A stretch of DNA of 64,000 nucleotides from Streptococcus pseudopneumoniae (GCF_001074155.1 NZ_JUUZ01000034.1:99583-163582); one strand, 5' to 3'. Positions 17,065 through 25,435 are shown, counted from the first letter of the stretch. The notes: generated by a model not told the origin, from the letters alone. Numbers and translations: made by a program.

Positions 17065-18817
17065 GCGTATCACAGGAAAAGAGTGGGGCATGATTCTAAT
17101 AACTGTTCTCTTTACCTGTTGCTCGGTCTATCTAGAGTTAGAAGTACCGACTTACGTTTCAAAAATAACAGAATTACTCGGAACGCCAGGTACGGAGTTG
17201 GGAGACCTTTGGTCGCCAGCAACTAAGATGATGGGTTTGTCATTCTTAGCCTTCCTATCATCTGTAACAGTTGGATTTTTTGCCGCTCGAGTTGCAGCAT
17301 CCTATACGGCTCAACTACGAAGCGATATTTTTAATCGTGTATTGGATTATTCTCAGACAGAAATTAAACGTTTCTCTATTCCCAGTCTATTGACTCGGAC
17401 GACTAATGATATCACGCAGATTCAGATGCTCTTTACCATGGGTCTCCAAGTGGTCACTCGTGGTCCTATCATGGCTATTTGGGCCATTGGTAAAATCCTT
17501 GGTAAGTCTGAATACTGGATTTGGGCAGTAGTGGTAGCAGTCATTGTCAATGTTCTGATGACAACTGTCTTGATGACTTTGGCCTTTCCTAAACAATCTG
17601 TCATTCAAAAATTGACAGATAAACTCAATAGCATCACCCGTGAAAGCTTGACAGGGATTCGAGTTGTTCGTGCATACAATGCTGAGGAATATCAAGATAA
17701 GAAATTCGAAGAAGCCAATGATGAAGTCACACGAATCAATCTCTTTGTCAGTCGCTTAATGGCCATTATGAATCCTATTATGATGGCGATTTCTAGTGGC
17801 TTGGTCCTTGCCATATACTGGATTGGTGCTTATCTTATCAACGACGCTAGCTTGACAGAGCGTCTACCCCTCTTTAGCGATATGGTGGTCTTCATGTCCT
17901 ATGCTATGCAAGTGGTAATGGGCTTCTTACTCATGGGTGCTCTCTTTATCGTCTTGCCTCGTACCTTGGTTTCTGCAGGTCGTATCAATCAAGTCTTGGA
18001 CCTTCATTCTACTATTGAAAATCCTAGTCACTCACAGACAGCAAACTCTTCTGTAAAAGGTCAAGTGGAATACCGCGACGTAACCTTCCGATACTCTAAA
18101 AACTCAGAAGCAGTTGTGGAACATGTCAGCTTCAAGGCAGAAGCAGGGCAAACCATTGCCTTTATCGGCTCAACCGGTTCTGGTAAATCTACTCTAGTTA
18201 ACCTCTTGCCCCGTTTTTATGATGTATCAGAGGGAGAAATTCTAGTAGACGGCGTCAATGTTCAGAATTATGACTTAGAAGATTTGCGTAATAAAGTTGG
18301 CTATATTCCTCAAAAAGCTGTGCTCTTTTCTGGAGATGTTAAGGGCAATCTCGACTTTGGTAAGAGTCAAGAAACACCACTAAGTGAGACGGCCATGTGG
18401 CAAGCTCTGGAATTGGCTCAATCTAAAAACTTTATCGAGGATAAGGAAGCTGGTCTTGAATCAGAAGTGGCTCAAGGTGGGACCAATTTCTCAGGTGGAC
18501 AGAGACAACGTCTGGCCATTGCACGTGCCTTGGCTCGTAAACCAGAGATTCTTATTTTTGATGATTCATTCTCAGCCTTGGACTACAAGACCGATCGTAT
18601 CTTGCGTCAAGTATTAGCTGAAAAAACACAATCCATGACCAAGTTAATCGTTGCCCAACGCATTTCAACCATTATGGATGCAGACCTAATCTTAGTCTTG
18701 GATCAAGGTAAAGTCGTGGGACAAGGCACCCACAAGGAACTTCTCGCAAGCAATGAAGTTTACCAAGAAATTGCCTATTCACAACTATCGAAGGAGGAAT
18801 TGGAACATGGAAAATAA
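17048..18817 (+). CDS. ABC exporter half-transporter, subunit 1 (RcrP-like, degenerate catalytic site)
   Basis: 589 residues: type-IV exporter membrane domain (six TM helices to ~residue 310) and a C-terminal nucleotide-binding domain with Walker A GSTGSGKST (374-382), signature FSGGQRQR and Walker B ILIFDDSFSALD. The catalytic Glu after Walker B is Asp, the known mark of the degenerate site in heterodimeric exporters; its own signature LSGGQ-type is intact. It should pair with the next gene product. Exports drugs or peptides; substrate unknown. SD 'ggaggt' inside the marR end. Confidence 0.9.
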   Translation: MKKLAKRITGKEWGMILITVLFTCCSVYLELEVPTYVSKITELLGTPGTELGDLWSPATKMMGLSFLAFLSSVTVGFFAARVAASYTAQLRSDIFNRVLDYSQTEIKRFSIPSLLTRTTNDITQIQMLFTMGLQVVTRGPIMAIWAIGKILGKSEYWIWAVVVAVIVNVLMTTVLMTLAFPKQSVIQKLTDKLNSITRESLTGIRVVRAYNAEEYQDKKFEEANDEVTRINLFVSRLMAIMNPIMMAISSGLVLAIYWIGAYLINDASLTERLPLFSDMVVFMSYAMQVVMGFLLMGALFIVLPRTLVSAGRINQVLDLHSTIENPSHSQTANSSVKGQVEYRDVTFRYSKNSEAVVEHVSFKAEAGQTIAFIGSTGSGKSTLVNLLPRFYDVSEGEILVDGVNVQNYDLEDLRNKVGYIPQKAVLFSGDVKGNLDFGKSQETPLSETAMWQALELAQSKNFIEDKEAGLESEVAQGGTNFSGGQRQRLAIARALARKPEILIFDDSFSALDYKTDRILRQVLAEKTQSMTKLIVAQRISTIMDADLILVLDQGKVVGQGTHKELLASNEVYQEIAYSQLSKEELEHGK

Positions 18818-20567
18818 GAAAATGTCCTTATGGAAACAATGTAGACCTTTTCTAGCAGGTCTCCAACTTCCCCTACTAATCGCAGTTGTGGCGGCTATAT
18901 GTTCAAGTATTATCACGGTTTATGGACCAACTAAAATCAAAGAAATCACCAATTTGATTTCAGATGGGTTAATGACAGAGATTGACCTAGAGGCTGTCTC
19001 AAGTATTGCTAGCTTTTTGGTTATCCTCTATGTGATTGGGATTATCCTGAACTATACGCAAGCCTACATTTTTTCAACTAGTATCCAACATTTCTCAAAA
19101 CGTTTGAGGACAGCTATTGCTGAGAAAATCAATCGCTTGCCACTTGCTTATTTTGACCGTCATTCTCAAGGGGACACTCTTTCTCGTGTAACCAATGACG
19201 TCGATACGGCGGCTCAGTCACTCAATCAAAGTCTAGGGACAGTTATCTCAGCTAGCTTCTTGCTGATTGCTGTTTTGATTACCATGTTTGGTATGAACTG
19301 GATTGTGGCACTAGTAACCGTTGTTTCAACCCTTGTTGGATTTACGGCGGTTTCCGTAATTATGGCCAAGTCGCAGGGCTACTTTAAAGCTCAACAAAAT
19401 AACCTAGCAGCTGTAAATGGCTATGTGGAAGAAATGTACTCTGGCCACAATGTGGTGACCAGCTATAATGCTGTGGAACCAACAAAAGATACATTTGCAG
19501 GCTTGAATCAGAATCTACATGATAGCATCTGGAAATCTCAGTTTATTTCTGGAATTATGATGCCTGCCATGGTCTTTGTAGGCAACTTTAGTTATGTTCT
19601 AGTCATTATCGTCGGTGCTGCCTTGGCTCTTGAAGGGTATATCAGTATCGGGATTATTGTAGCCTTCATGGTTTATGTTCGAACCTTCTCGCAACCCTTA
19701 TCACAGATTGCCCAAGGAATTACCAGCTTACAACAAGCTAGTGCAGCCATGACTCGTGTCTTCGAATTTCTAGGTGAAGAGGAAATGGAAGATGAATCTC
19801 ATAAGGAAAGACAATTGACCAACATGAAGGGTGAAGTGGTCTTTGACAGAGTTTCATTTGGCTACACACCGGAGCGAACGATCATTCACGACTTTTCCGC
19901 GACAGCTCATGCAGGTCAAAAGGTTGCTATTGTTGGACCAACTGGAGCTGGGAAGACGACCATTGTTAACCTCTTGATGAAATTCTATGAGATTGATAAG
20001 GGAGGTATTCACATTGATGGTGTGGATACCAAGGCTATGAAGCGCTCAGAAGTACACGATGCCTTTTCAATGGTCTTGCAGGATACCTGGCTCTTTGAAG
20101 GAACCATTCATGACAATCTCATCTACAATCAAACAGGTATCAGTGATGAAGAAGTGATTGAAGCTGCCAAAGCAGTAGGAATCCACCACTTCATCACAAC
20201 CTTACCTGATGGATACGATACAGTCTTGGATGATACAGTGACCTTGTCAGTAGGTCAAAAGCAGCTCTTGACTATCGCTCGTGCTCTGCTCAAGGATGCT
20301 CCGCTCTTGATTCTGGACGAAGCAACATCCTCAGTCGATACTCGTACGGAGGAGTTGATTCAAAAGGCTATGGACCGTTTGATGGAGGGACGCACATCCT
20401 TTGTCATCGCCCACCGCTTGTCAACGATCCGCAATGCTGACTTGATTCTGGTCATGAAAGAAGGAAACATCATCGAGCAAGGCAATCATGATGAGCTAAT
20501 GGCTCAGGGTGGTTTCTATGCAGACCTCTACAATAGTCAATTTACAGAAGACGAAGCAGAAGAATAA
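18807..20567 (+). CDS. ABC exporter half-transporter, subunit 2 (RcrQ-like)
   Basis: 586 residues from ATG 18807, chosen because SD 'aaggagg' precedes it; upstream in-frame codons would add 18 residues inside subunit 1. Six TM helices, then Walker A GPTGAGKTT (377-385), Walker B LLILDEATSSVD with catalytic Glu, and H-loop IAHRLSTIRNADL. Its signature is LSVGQ rather than LSGGQ. With subunit 1 this gives one full composite site (subunit 2 Walker B + subunit 1 LSGGQ) and one degenerate site. Overlaps subunit 1 by 11 bases and is followed by a strong terminator. Confidence 0.9.
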   Translation: MENKKMSLWKQCRPFLAGLQLPLLIAVVAAICSSIITVYGPTKIKEITNLISDGLMTEIDLEAVSSIASFLVILYVIGIILNYTQAYIFSTSIQHFSKRLRTAIAEKINRLPLAYFDRHSQGDTLSRVTNDVDTAAQSLNQSLGTVISASFLLIAVLITMFGMNWIVALVTVVSTLVGFTAVSVIMAKSQGYFKAQQNNLAAVNGYVEEMYSGHNVVTSYNAVEPTKDTFAGLNQNLHDSIWKSQFISGIMMPAMVFVGNFSYVLVIIVGAALALEGYISIGIIVAFMVYVRTFSQPLSQIAQGITSLQQASAAMTRVFEFLGEEEMEDESHKERQLTNMKGEVVFDRVSFGYTPERTIIHDFSATAHAGQKVAIVGPTGAGKTTIVNLLMKFYEIDKGGIHIDGVDTKAMKRSEVHDAFSMVLQDTWLFEGTIHDNLIYNQTGISDEEVIEAAKAVGIHHFITTLPDGYDTVLDDTVTLSVGQKQLLTIARALLKDAPLLILDEATSSVDTRTEELIQKAMDRLMEGRTSFVIAHRLSTIRNADLILVMKEGNIIEQGNHDELMAQGGFYADLYNSQFTEDEAEE

Positions 20568-20570
20568 ATC

Positions 20571-20598
20571 AAAAGAAGGCTTGACGGCCTTCTTTTTC
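20571..20598 (+). terminator. Terminator of MarR-ABC operon
   Basis: AAAAGAAGGC / GCCTTCTTTTT stem, loop TTGACG, T-run. Confidence 0.8.
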
Positions 20599-20680
20599 TG
20601 CACTATACTAGAGTAGGAGATGCTAGCAGACTCGTTCTGTCAGGCTTCTTGTGTAAAATCTAGAAACAACGAGAAAACAG

Positions 20681-21184
20681 ATGAAAAACTATCAAGAGTG
20701 GTACGAGAAGAGGAAATCAAGTCTTCTTCGACATCCACAACTATTGCAATTGATGCGAGTCTTTAATCGCATGATGACAGTTCTTATGCCCTTAGCTTAC
20801 TTGACCTTGTTGGGAACAAACTTTGTAAGTAAAGGGGTTGGGAGCGACCTTTATGCTTATATCTTAGTGCCAGCTTTTGGCTTTGTCCTATTGACGCTAG
20901 TTCGTAAGTGGATCAATCAACCACGACCTTATGAAACTTGGGAAATTGTCCCGCTACTAGATAAGGACAGCTCTGGGAATTCAATGCCTAGTCGCCACGT
21001 CTTTTCAGCAACCATCATTTCCATGGCTTGCCTGCATGCAAATCTGCCTGTGGGGTTGGTTTTGTTGGTCTTATCAGCTTTTCTCGGTCTTGTGCGAGTC
21101 TTGGGTGGCGTTCATTATCCCAAGGATGTTTTAGTTGGCTACGCTTGTGGCCTACTTTGGGGATTTCTTTTCTTTATTTTGTGA
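20681..21184 (+). CDS. PAP2-family membrane phosphatase
   Basis: 167 residues, about four to five TM helices. Contains the three phosphatase motifs: C1 VRKWINQPRPYE (KxxxxxxRP form), C2 PSRH, and C3 RVLGGVHYPKDV (SRxxxxxHxxxD form, first Ser not conserved). Candidates are undecaprenyl-diphosphate phosphatase (BcrC-like) or lipid phosphate phosphatase at the outer membrane face. SD is poor ('gagaaaacag'). Lies just upstream of the LytTR operon. Confidence 0.85.
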   Translation: MKNYQEWYEKRKSSLLRHPQLLQLMRVFNRMMTVLMPLAYLTLLGTNFVSKGVGSDLYAYILVPAFGFVLLTLVRKWINQPRPYETWEIVPLLDKDSSGNSMPSRHVFSATIISMACLHANLPVGLVLLVLSAFLGLVRVLGGVHYPKDVLVGYACGLLWGFLFFIL

Positions 21185-21189
21185 AATGC

Positions 21190-21249
21190 AAAGCAAGTGG
21201 GCTTGGCCTCGTAACCACTTACGGGTCAAAAGTGACCACTTGCTTTTTT
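21190..21249 (+). terminator. Long-loop terminator after PAP2 gene, overlapping LytTR repeats
   Basis: AAAGCAAGTGG (21190-21200) pairs with CCACTTGCTTT (21237-21247) followed by T's; the loop holds a second small stem. The right arm is also the second LytTR half-site. Confidence 0.55.
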
Positions 21250-21282
21250 GCCCTTGTAAAGTCTTCTGGCCTTTGGTATAGT
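21214..21282 (+). promoter_or_regulatory. LytTR direct repeats and promoter of the LytTR operon
   Basis: ACCACTTAC (from 21214) and ACCACTTGC (from 21235) form a direct repeat with a 21-bp period, the standard geometry of LytTR binding sites. Promoter TTGTAA (21254-21259), 17 bp, TATAGT (21277-21282) with TGG. The second repeat starts 42 bp before the -10 box, a position fitting activation. Confidence 0.65.
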
Positions 21283-21302
21283 AGATGCAGAAAGGAGATA
21301 GG

Positions 21303-21749
21303 ATGAAGTTACGAATCGAGATTGATAGTGAATTAACTGAGACAGAGATTGTCATCAAGGCTGCAGCCCTGACAGATGAGATAGCTGACTTGCAACGACT
21401 CTTGCAAGAAACCAAGGCTCCTAGGTTGATCTTTTACAAGGGGACGGGTGAGTATTACTTAGACTTGGCAGAAATCCTCTTCTTTGAGACGGAAGGTAGC
21501 AAGATTTACGCCCATACCCAGAAAGAGGCCTACGAGGTTCGGCTCAAGCTTTATGAGTTGGAGTCTATCCTGCCACGTTATTTCAGTCGGGTTTCCAAGT
21601 CGACCATAGCCAATCTTCGGCAGGTCTACTCGGTGGACAAGTCCTTCTCAGGGACAGGTACTATTTCCTTTTATCAAACCCACAAGGAGGTTCACGTGTC
21701 ACGACACTACCAATCCCTCCTAAAAGAAAATCTAAGAAACATGAGGTAA
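21303..21749 (+). CDS. LytTR family DNA-binding regulator
   Basis: 148 residues from ATG 21303 (SD 'aaaggag' 7 bp before; the longer in-frame start would lie in the SD). No receiver domain: a short N-terminal region (to ~45) is followed by a LytTR domain (IFYKGTGEYYLDLAEILFFETEGSKIYAHTQKEAYEVRLKLYELESILP.YFSRVSKSTIANLRQV...). Such single-domain LytTR proteins paired with a membrane protein form 'LytTR regulatory systems' (HdrRM, BrsRM in S. mutans) in which the membrane partner restrains the regulator. Here the membrane gene follows 4 bp later. Own promoter has matching direct repeats. Confidence 0.88.
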   Translation: MKLRIEIDSELTETEIVIKAAALTDEIADLQRLLQETKAPRLIFYKGTGEYYLDLAEILFFETEGSKIYAHTQKEAYEVRLKLYELESILPRYFSRVSKSTIANLRQVYSVDKSFSGTGTISFYQTHKEVHVSRHYQSLLKENLRNMR

Positions 21750-21753
21750 GAAC

Positions 21754-22428
21754 ATGAAAAAGAAAGCATTTGGTATTGTGTTGCTAGTATTGGCAACTTT
21801 AGTATTGTTACAAGGGAATTTTGGAATCCCTTCATTCGGAGGGCAGATTTGGCCCTTGATCGGTATTGGATTTTTTGCCTATCAATCAGTTGAGGCAATC
21901 CTTCGTCGTCATTTCACTTCAGCCTCCGTTACAGCCCTAGTAGCCCTCATGATTGCTAATCATTTTTATGATATTTTACCGATTCCCAATCAATCACTGT
22001 TCTGGGCGAGTATTCTCATCGTGCTTGGAGTAAGTATGCTGACTCATTCTAACAGAACTTGGAATGGAAAAAAATGGTGGTATGACGGTGAAAAGACTAT
22101 TCTGACAGACAAGGAAGTCGCTTTTGGGGCGGGTACATTTTACAAGCAAGACCAAGAATTGGTAGAAGACGAGTTTGAAGTCGGATTTGGGAATGCCAAA
22201 ATCTATTATGACAATGCAGAGATGTTAGGAGATAGCGCAACCTTGAAGATAGAAGTCGGATTTGGGAATGCAGTTATCTATGTGCCCCAACACTGGAGAG
22301 TGGACCTGAAGGTGGAAACTTTTTGTGGTGCAGCCAAGGCAGATGCTCCTGTAGCCCCAACCAGCAAAACCTTGATTATCCGTGGAGACGTAGCTTTCGG
22401 GAAACTTGGTGTCGTCTACGTCAAATAA
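21754..22428 (+). CDS. LiaF-like membrane protein, probable partner of the LytTR regulator
   Basis: 224 residues. Four TM helices in the first ~95 residues, then a soluble beta-rich domain (DKEVAFGAGTFYKQDQELVEDEFEVGFGNAKIYYDNAEM..., repeated EVGFGNA motif) ending VAFGKLGVVYVK, as in the LiaF/VraT 'cell wall-active antibiotics response' C-terminal domain. LiaF proteins inhibit the LiaSR system. Here the partner would be the LytTR regulator, 4 bp upstream in the same operon. Role as inhibitor is inferred. Confidence 0.8.
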   Translation: MKKKAFGIVLLVLATLVLLQGNFGIPSFGGQIWPLIGIGFFAYQSVEAILRRHFTSASVTALVALMIANHFYDILPIPNQSLFWASILIVLGVSMLTHSNRTWNGKKWWYDGEKTILTDKEVAFGAGTFYKQDQELVEDEFEVGFGNAKIYYDNAEMLGDSATLKIEVGFGNAVIYVPQHWRVDLKVETFCGAAKADAPVAPTSKTLIIRGDVAFGKLGVVYVK

Positions 22429-22489
22429 AAAAAGTCTTCCAATTCCCTTGCCAAAAATAAGAAAGTGTGATAACATAGTACGGTATGTG

Positions 22490-22499
22490 GTGCTAGCAC
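22490..22499 (+). promoter_or_regulatory. Palindrome in the rpmB leader
   Basis: GTGCTAGCAC, a perfect 10-bp palindrome, lies 35 bp before the rpmB start in a 106-bp gap. It could be an operator or an mRNA hairpin for autogenous control; no known ribosomal leader was recognised. Confidence 0.3.
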
Positions 22500-22534
22500 A
22501 TCCGCTATATTAGATCTAATAGGAGGAAAACACA

Positions 22535-22723
22535 ATGGCTAAAGTATGTTACTTTACAGGTCGTAAGACTGTATCAGGAAACAACCGTTCACACGCGATG
22601 AACCAAACTAAACGTGCCGTAAAACCAAACCTTCAAAAAGTTACTGTTCTTATCGATGGTAAACCTAAAAAAGTTTGGGCTTCAGCTCGTGCTTTGAAAT
22701 CAGGAAAAGTAGAACGCGTTTAA
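22535..22723 (+). CDS. rpmB: 50S ribosomal protein L28
   Basis: 62 residues, full length. Opens [36 protein letters not shown], the L28 signature. No zinc-binding CxxC pair, so this is the C-minus form. SD 'aggagg' 8 bp before ATG. Single gene with its own terminator. Confidence 0.97.
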   Translation: MAKVCYFTGRKTVSGNNRSHAMNQTKRAVKPNLQKVTVLIDGKPKKVWASARALKSGKVERV

Positions 22724-22729
22724 TAAACA

Positions 22730-22754
22730 TGAAAAGACCTAATAGGTCTTTTTC
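22730..22754 (+). terminator. rpmB terminator
   Basis: AAAAGACCT-AAT-AGGTCTTTTT, 9-10-bp stem and T-run. Confidence 0.85.
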
Positions 22755-22818
22755 TTTTGCTCGAAAGCTGAAATCATTTGAAAAATCAAGCAAATATCCG
22801 ATGATACATCATTCTGCT

Positions 22819-22847
22819 TTTACAGTTGGGCTGAAATATGATAAAAT
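22819..22847 (+). promoter_or_regulatory. Promoter of Asp23 gene
   Basis: TTTACA (22819-22824), 17 bp, TAAAAT (22842-22847) with TGA extension. Confidence 0.6.
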
Positions 22848-22875
22848 AGAGTATCAACTATTTGAGGTAAAAAAA

Positions 22876-23241
22876 ATGACTGTAAAAATTAATACAAAAG
22901 ATGGTCAAGTCGAACTGACAGATGATGTAATCGCTACTGTCGTAGGTGGTGCAGCAACTGAAATTTTTGGTGTAGTCGGTATGGCTAGTAAAAATGCCCT
23001 CAAAGATAATTTCCAAGCCCTTCTTGGTAAGGAAAATTATTCAAAAGGTGTAGTCGTTAAAGCAGCTGAAGACGGTAGTATTGCAGTTGATGTATATACT
23101 GTATTGAGCTACGGTACAAAAATCAGTGAAGTTTCAAAAAACATCCAAGAACGTGTTCGCTTTAGCTTAGAGAACCAACTTGGAATCACTGCTCAAACTG
23201 TGAATGTCTACATTCAAAATATCAAAGTTGTAGGAGAATAA
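22876..23241 (+). CDS. Asp23/Gls24 family envelope stress response protein
   Basis: 121 residues from ATG 22876, which follows 'gaggta' and matches where the family begins; longer in-frame starts would overlap the promoter. Motifs: LTDDVIATVVGGAATEIFGVVGMASKN and AVDVYTVLSYGTKISEVSKNIQERVRFSLENQLGITAQTVNVYIQNIKV. This is the small YloU-type form, which in Firmicutes sits upstream of the DAK-domain kinase gene, here 2 bp away. Function of YloU is not settled. Confidence 0.9.
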   Translation: MTVKINTKDGQVELTDDVIATVVGGAATEIFGVVGMASKNALKDNFQALLGKENYSKGVVVKAAEDGSIAVDVYTVLSYGTKISEVSKNIQERVRFSLENQLGITAQTVNVYIQNIKVVGE

Positions 23242-23243
23242 TC

Positions 23244-24911
23244 GTGTCAAATATTACTACAAGCTTATTTCAAGAAATGGTACAGGCTGCTTCAACTCGT
23301 TTGAACAAGCAAGCCGAATACGTCAATTCATTGAACGTCTTCCCAGTTCCAGACGGAGATACAGGAACAAACATGGGAATGACAATCGAAAATGGTGCTA
23401 AAGAAGTAGCAGACAAACCAGCTTCAACTGTTGGTGAGGCTGCAAGTATCTTGGCTAAAGGTCTTTTGATGGGTGCGCGTGGAAACTCAGGAGTTATCAC
23501 TTCTCAGCTTTTCCGTGGATTTTCACAAGCTATCAAGACAAAAGAAGAGTTAACAGGGAAAGACCTAGCTCTTGCTTTCCAATCAGGTGTTGAGGTTGCC
23601 TACAAGGCTGTTATGAAGCCTGTTGAAGGGACAATCTTGACAGTATCACGTGGTGCTGCCATCGGTGCTAAGAAAAAAGCAGAACAGACAGATGACGCAG
23701 TTGAAGTTATGCGTGCAGCCTTGGAAGGAGCTAAAGCAGCCCTTGCTAAAACTCCAGAAATGCTTCCAGTATTGAAGGAAGTTGGAGTTGTGGACTCAGG
23801 TGGTCAAGGTTTGGTCTTCATCTATGAAGGATTCCTTTCAGCTCTTACTGGTGAATACAGTGCATCTGAAGACTTTGTAGCGACTCCAGCCAATATGGGT
23901 GAGATGATTAATGCAGAACACCACAAATCTGTAGCCGGACATGTAGCAACTGAAGACATTACCTTTGGTTACTGTACTGAAATCATGGTTGCCCTCAAGC
24001 AAGGTCCAACTTATGCTAAAGAGTTTGACTACGAAGAATTCCGTAACTACTTGAACGAACTTGGGGATTCTCTACTTGTTGTCAATGATGACGAAATCGT
24101 TAAAGTTCACGTCCATACAGAAGATCCAGGACTTGTTATGCAAGAAGGTCTCAAATATGGTAGCTTGGTCAAGGTTAAAGTCGACAACATGCGTAACCAA
24201 CACGAAGCGCAGGTAGAAAAAGAAGAAGCTCAAGTCAGCAAGCCAGTTGAAGAAAAAGAATATGCTCTTATCGCAGTAGTGGCTGGACAAGGATTGGCAG
24301 ACATCTTCCGTGCTCAAGGTGTGGACTATGTCATCGAGGGTGGACAAACCATGAATCCTTCGACAGAAGACTTTGTCAAGGCTGTTGAGAAAGTTAATGC
24401 TCGTAACATCATCTTCTTGCCAAACAACAAAAACATCTTCATGGCAGCTCAATCTGCAGCTGAAGTATTGGAACAACCAGCTGTTGTGGTAGAAGCTCGT
24501 ACAATTCCTCAAGGATTGACTAGCCTTCTAGCATTTGACCCAAGCAAGTCTATCGAAGAAAACCAAGAACGCATGACTGCAGCCCTTGGCGACGTTGTCA
24601 GCGGTAGTGTAACAACAGCCGTTCGTGACACAACTATCGATGGTCTAGAAATTCATGAAAATGACAATCTTGGTATGGTGGATGGTAAGATTCTCGTATC
24701 AAACCCTGATATGCACCAAACATTGACTGAAACATTGAAACATATGTTGGACGAAGACAGTGAAATCGTAACCTTCTATGTTGGAGAAGACGGAAGCGAA
24801 GAATTGGCAAATGAAATTGCTCAAGAAATCGCAGAGGAATTCGAAGATGTCGAAGTAGAAATCCACCAAGGTCAACAACCGGTTTACCCATATCTTTTCA
24901 GTGTGGAATAA
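23244..24911 (+). CDS. fakA: FakA-like DAK2 domain fatty acid kinase (YloV)
   Basis: 555 residues starting at GTG 23244 with SD 'aggaga'. N-terminal Dha-kinase L-type domain: NVFPVPDGDTGTNMGMTIENG (Asp triad for Mg-ATP) and LLMGARGNSGVITSQLFRGF; middle and C-terminal FakA domains follow (VDSGGQGLVFIYEG, CTEIMVAL, VVNDDEIVKVHVHTEDPG). With a FakB protein it phosphorylates exogenous fatty acids for phospholipid synthesis. Co-transcribed with the Asp23 gene. Confidence 0.9.
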   Translation: MSNITTSLFQEMVQAASTRLNKQAEYVNSLNVFPVPDGDTGTNMGMTIENGAKEVADKPASTVGEAASILAKGLLMGARGNSGVITSQLFRGFSQAIKTKEELTGKDLALAFQSGVEVAYKAVMKPVEGTILTVSRGAAIGAKKKAEQTDDAVEVMRAALEGAKAALAKTPEMLPVLKEVGVVDSGGQGLVFIYEGFLSALTGEYSASEDFVATPANMGEMINAEHHKSVAGHVATEDITFGYCTEIMVALKQGPTYAKEFDYEEFRNYLNELGDSLLVVNDDEIVKVHVHTEDPGLVMQEGLKYGSLVKVKVDNMRNQHEAQVEKEEAQVSKPVEEKEYALIAVVAGQGLADIFRAQGVDYVIEGGQTMNPSTEDFVKAVEKVNARNIIFLPNNKNIFMAAQSAAEVLEQPAVVVEARTIPQGLTSLLAFDPSKSIEENQERMTAALGDVVSGSVTTAVRDTTIDGLEIHENDNLGMVDGKILVSNPDMHQTLTETLKHMLDEDSEIVTFYVGEDGSEELANEIAQEIAEEFEDVEVEIHQGQQPVYPYLFSVE

Positions 24912-24925
24912 AGATTAAATAATAG

Positions 24926-24960
24926 AAAAAGAAAGTTGAGAAATCAACTTTCTTTTTTTT
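24926..24960 (+). terminator. fakA terminator
   Basis: AAAGAAAGTTGA-GAAA-TCAACTTTCTTT stem with eight T's. Confidence 0.85.
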
Positions 24961-24968
24961 GTGACATT

Positions 24969-25025
24969 TGTCATATTTCCTCATGACAGAAGCTTCTAGT
25001 GATTCTACCTTCAAAGAATTATACT
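24969..25025 (+). promoter_or_regulatory. Inverted repeat and promoter of the ABC/two-component operon
   Basis: TGTCAT (24969-24974) and ATGACA (24983-24988) form an inverted repeat spaced by 8 bp, about 54 bp before the expected start point. The -10 is TATACT (25020-25025); no good -35 box exists, which suggests an activator. The encoded LuxR-type regulator is the natural candidate. Confidence 0.45.
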
Positions 25026-25052
25026 AGATGTATCAAATGGAGGAAGAAAAAA

Positions 25053-25244
25053 ATGAAACATAAAGTAATTGTCGCAATGAGTTTAGTAGCAGCAGGAGTC
25101 ATGACTTATCTCATGTTCTCAGGATTGGATGAAGGCTTCTATCATTTTCCTTGGGAGCTATTTGCAGGATTTGGCATGATGTCTTGGTTGATCCGAGAAG
25201 GTTTGAAATTGGTTTCAGATGTGAAAAAGGAGTTTGAAAAATGA
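25053..25244 (+). CDS. Small membrane protein upstream of ABC/two-component genes
   Basis: 63 residues from ATG 25053 (SD 'ggagga' 8 bp upstream). Two hydrophobic stretches (VIVAMSLVAAGVMTYLMFS; FAGFGMMSWLIREGL) and a charged C-terminus. First gene of an operon that continues with another small membrane protein, an ABC transporter, a histidine kinase and a response regulator. Unknown function, possibly sensor-associated. Confidence 0.7.
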   Translation: MKHKVIVAMSLVAAGVMTYLMFSGLDEGFYHFPWELFAGFGMMSWLIREGLKLVSDVKKEFEK

Positions 25245-25435
25245 AAAAAGCGATTCTCTATCTTTTTATTGGACTATCACTAGTGGTATGGTTGGTCGAA
25301 ATGTTTACAGGTTGGTTTGATCAAGCCTTCCTTCATCAAGTCATTCGCGGTGCCTGGGGTCTAGGATTTATGATTTTTATCGCCTTTCCGATGGGAAAGG
25401 AGTGGCTGAAAGGAGAATATCATGAACATGATTAA
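25241..25435 (+). CDS. Small membrane protein
   Basis: 64 residues with two predicted TM helices (AILYLFIGLSLVVWLVEMFTG; GAWGLGFMIFIAFPMG) and a His/Asp-ending tail. Overlaps the previous gene by 4 bases (ATGA) and the ABC ATPase gene by 14 bases, so it is embedded in the operon and very probably translated. Confidence 0.7.
   Translation: MKKAILYLFIGLSLVVWLVEMFTGWFDQAFLHQVIRGAWGLGFMIFIAFPMGKEWLKGEYHEHD

Noticed and set aside
22675..22875. Long in-frame extension of the Asp23-family gene overlapping rpmB
   Set aside because: It crosses the rpmB terminator and the promoter at 22819-22847; the family begins at MTVKINTKDG.
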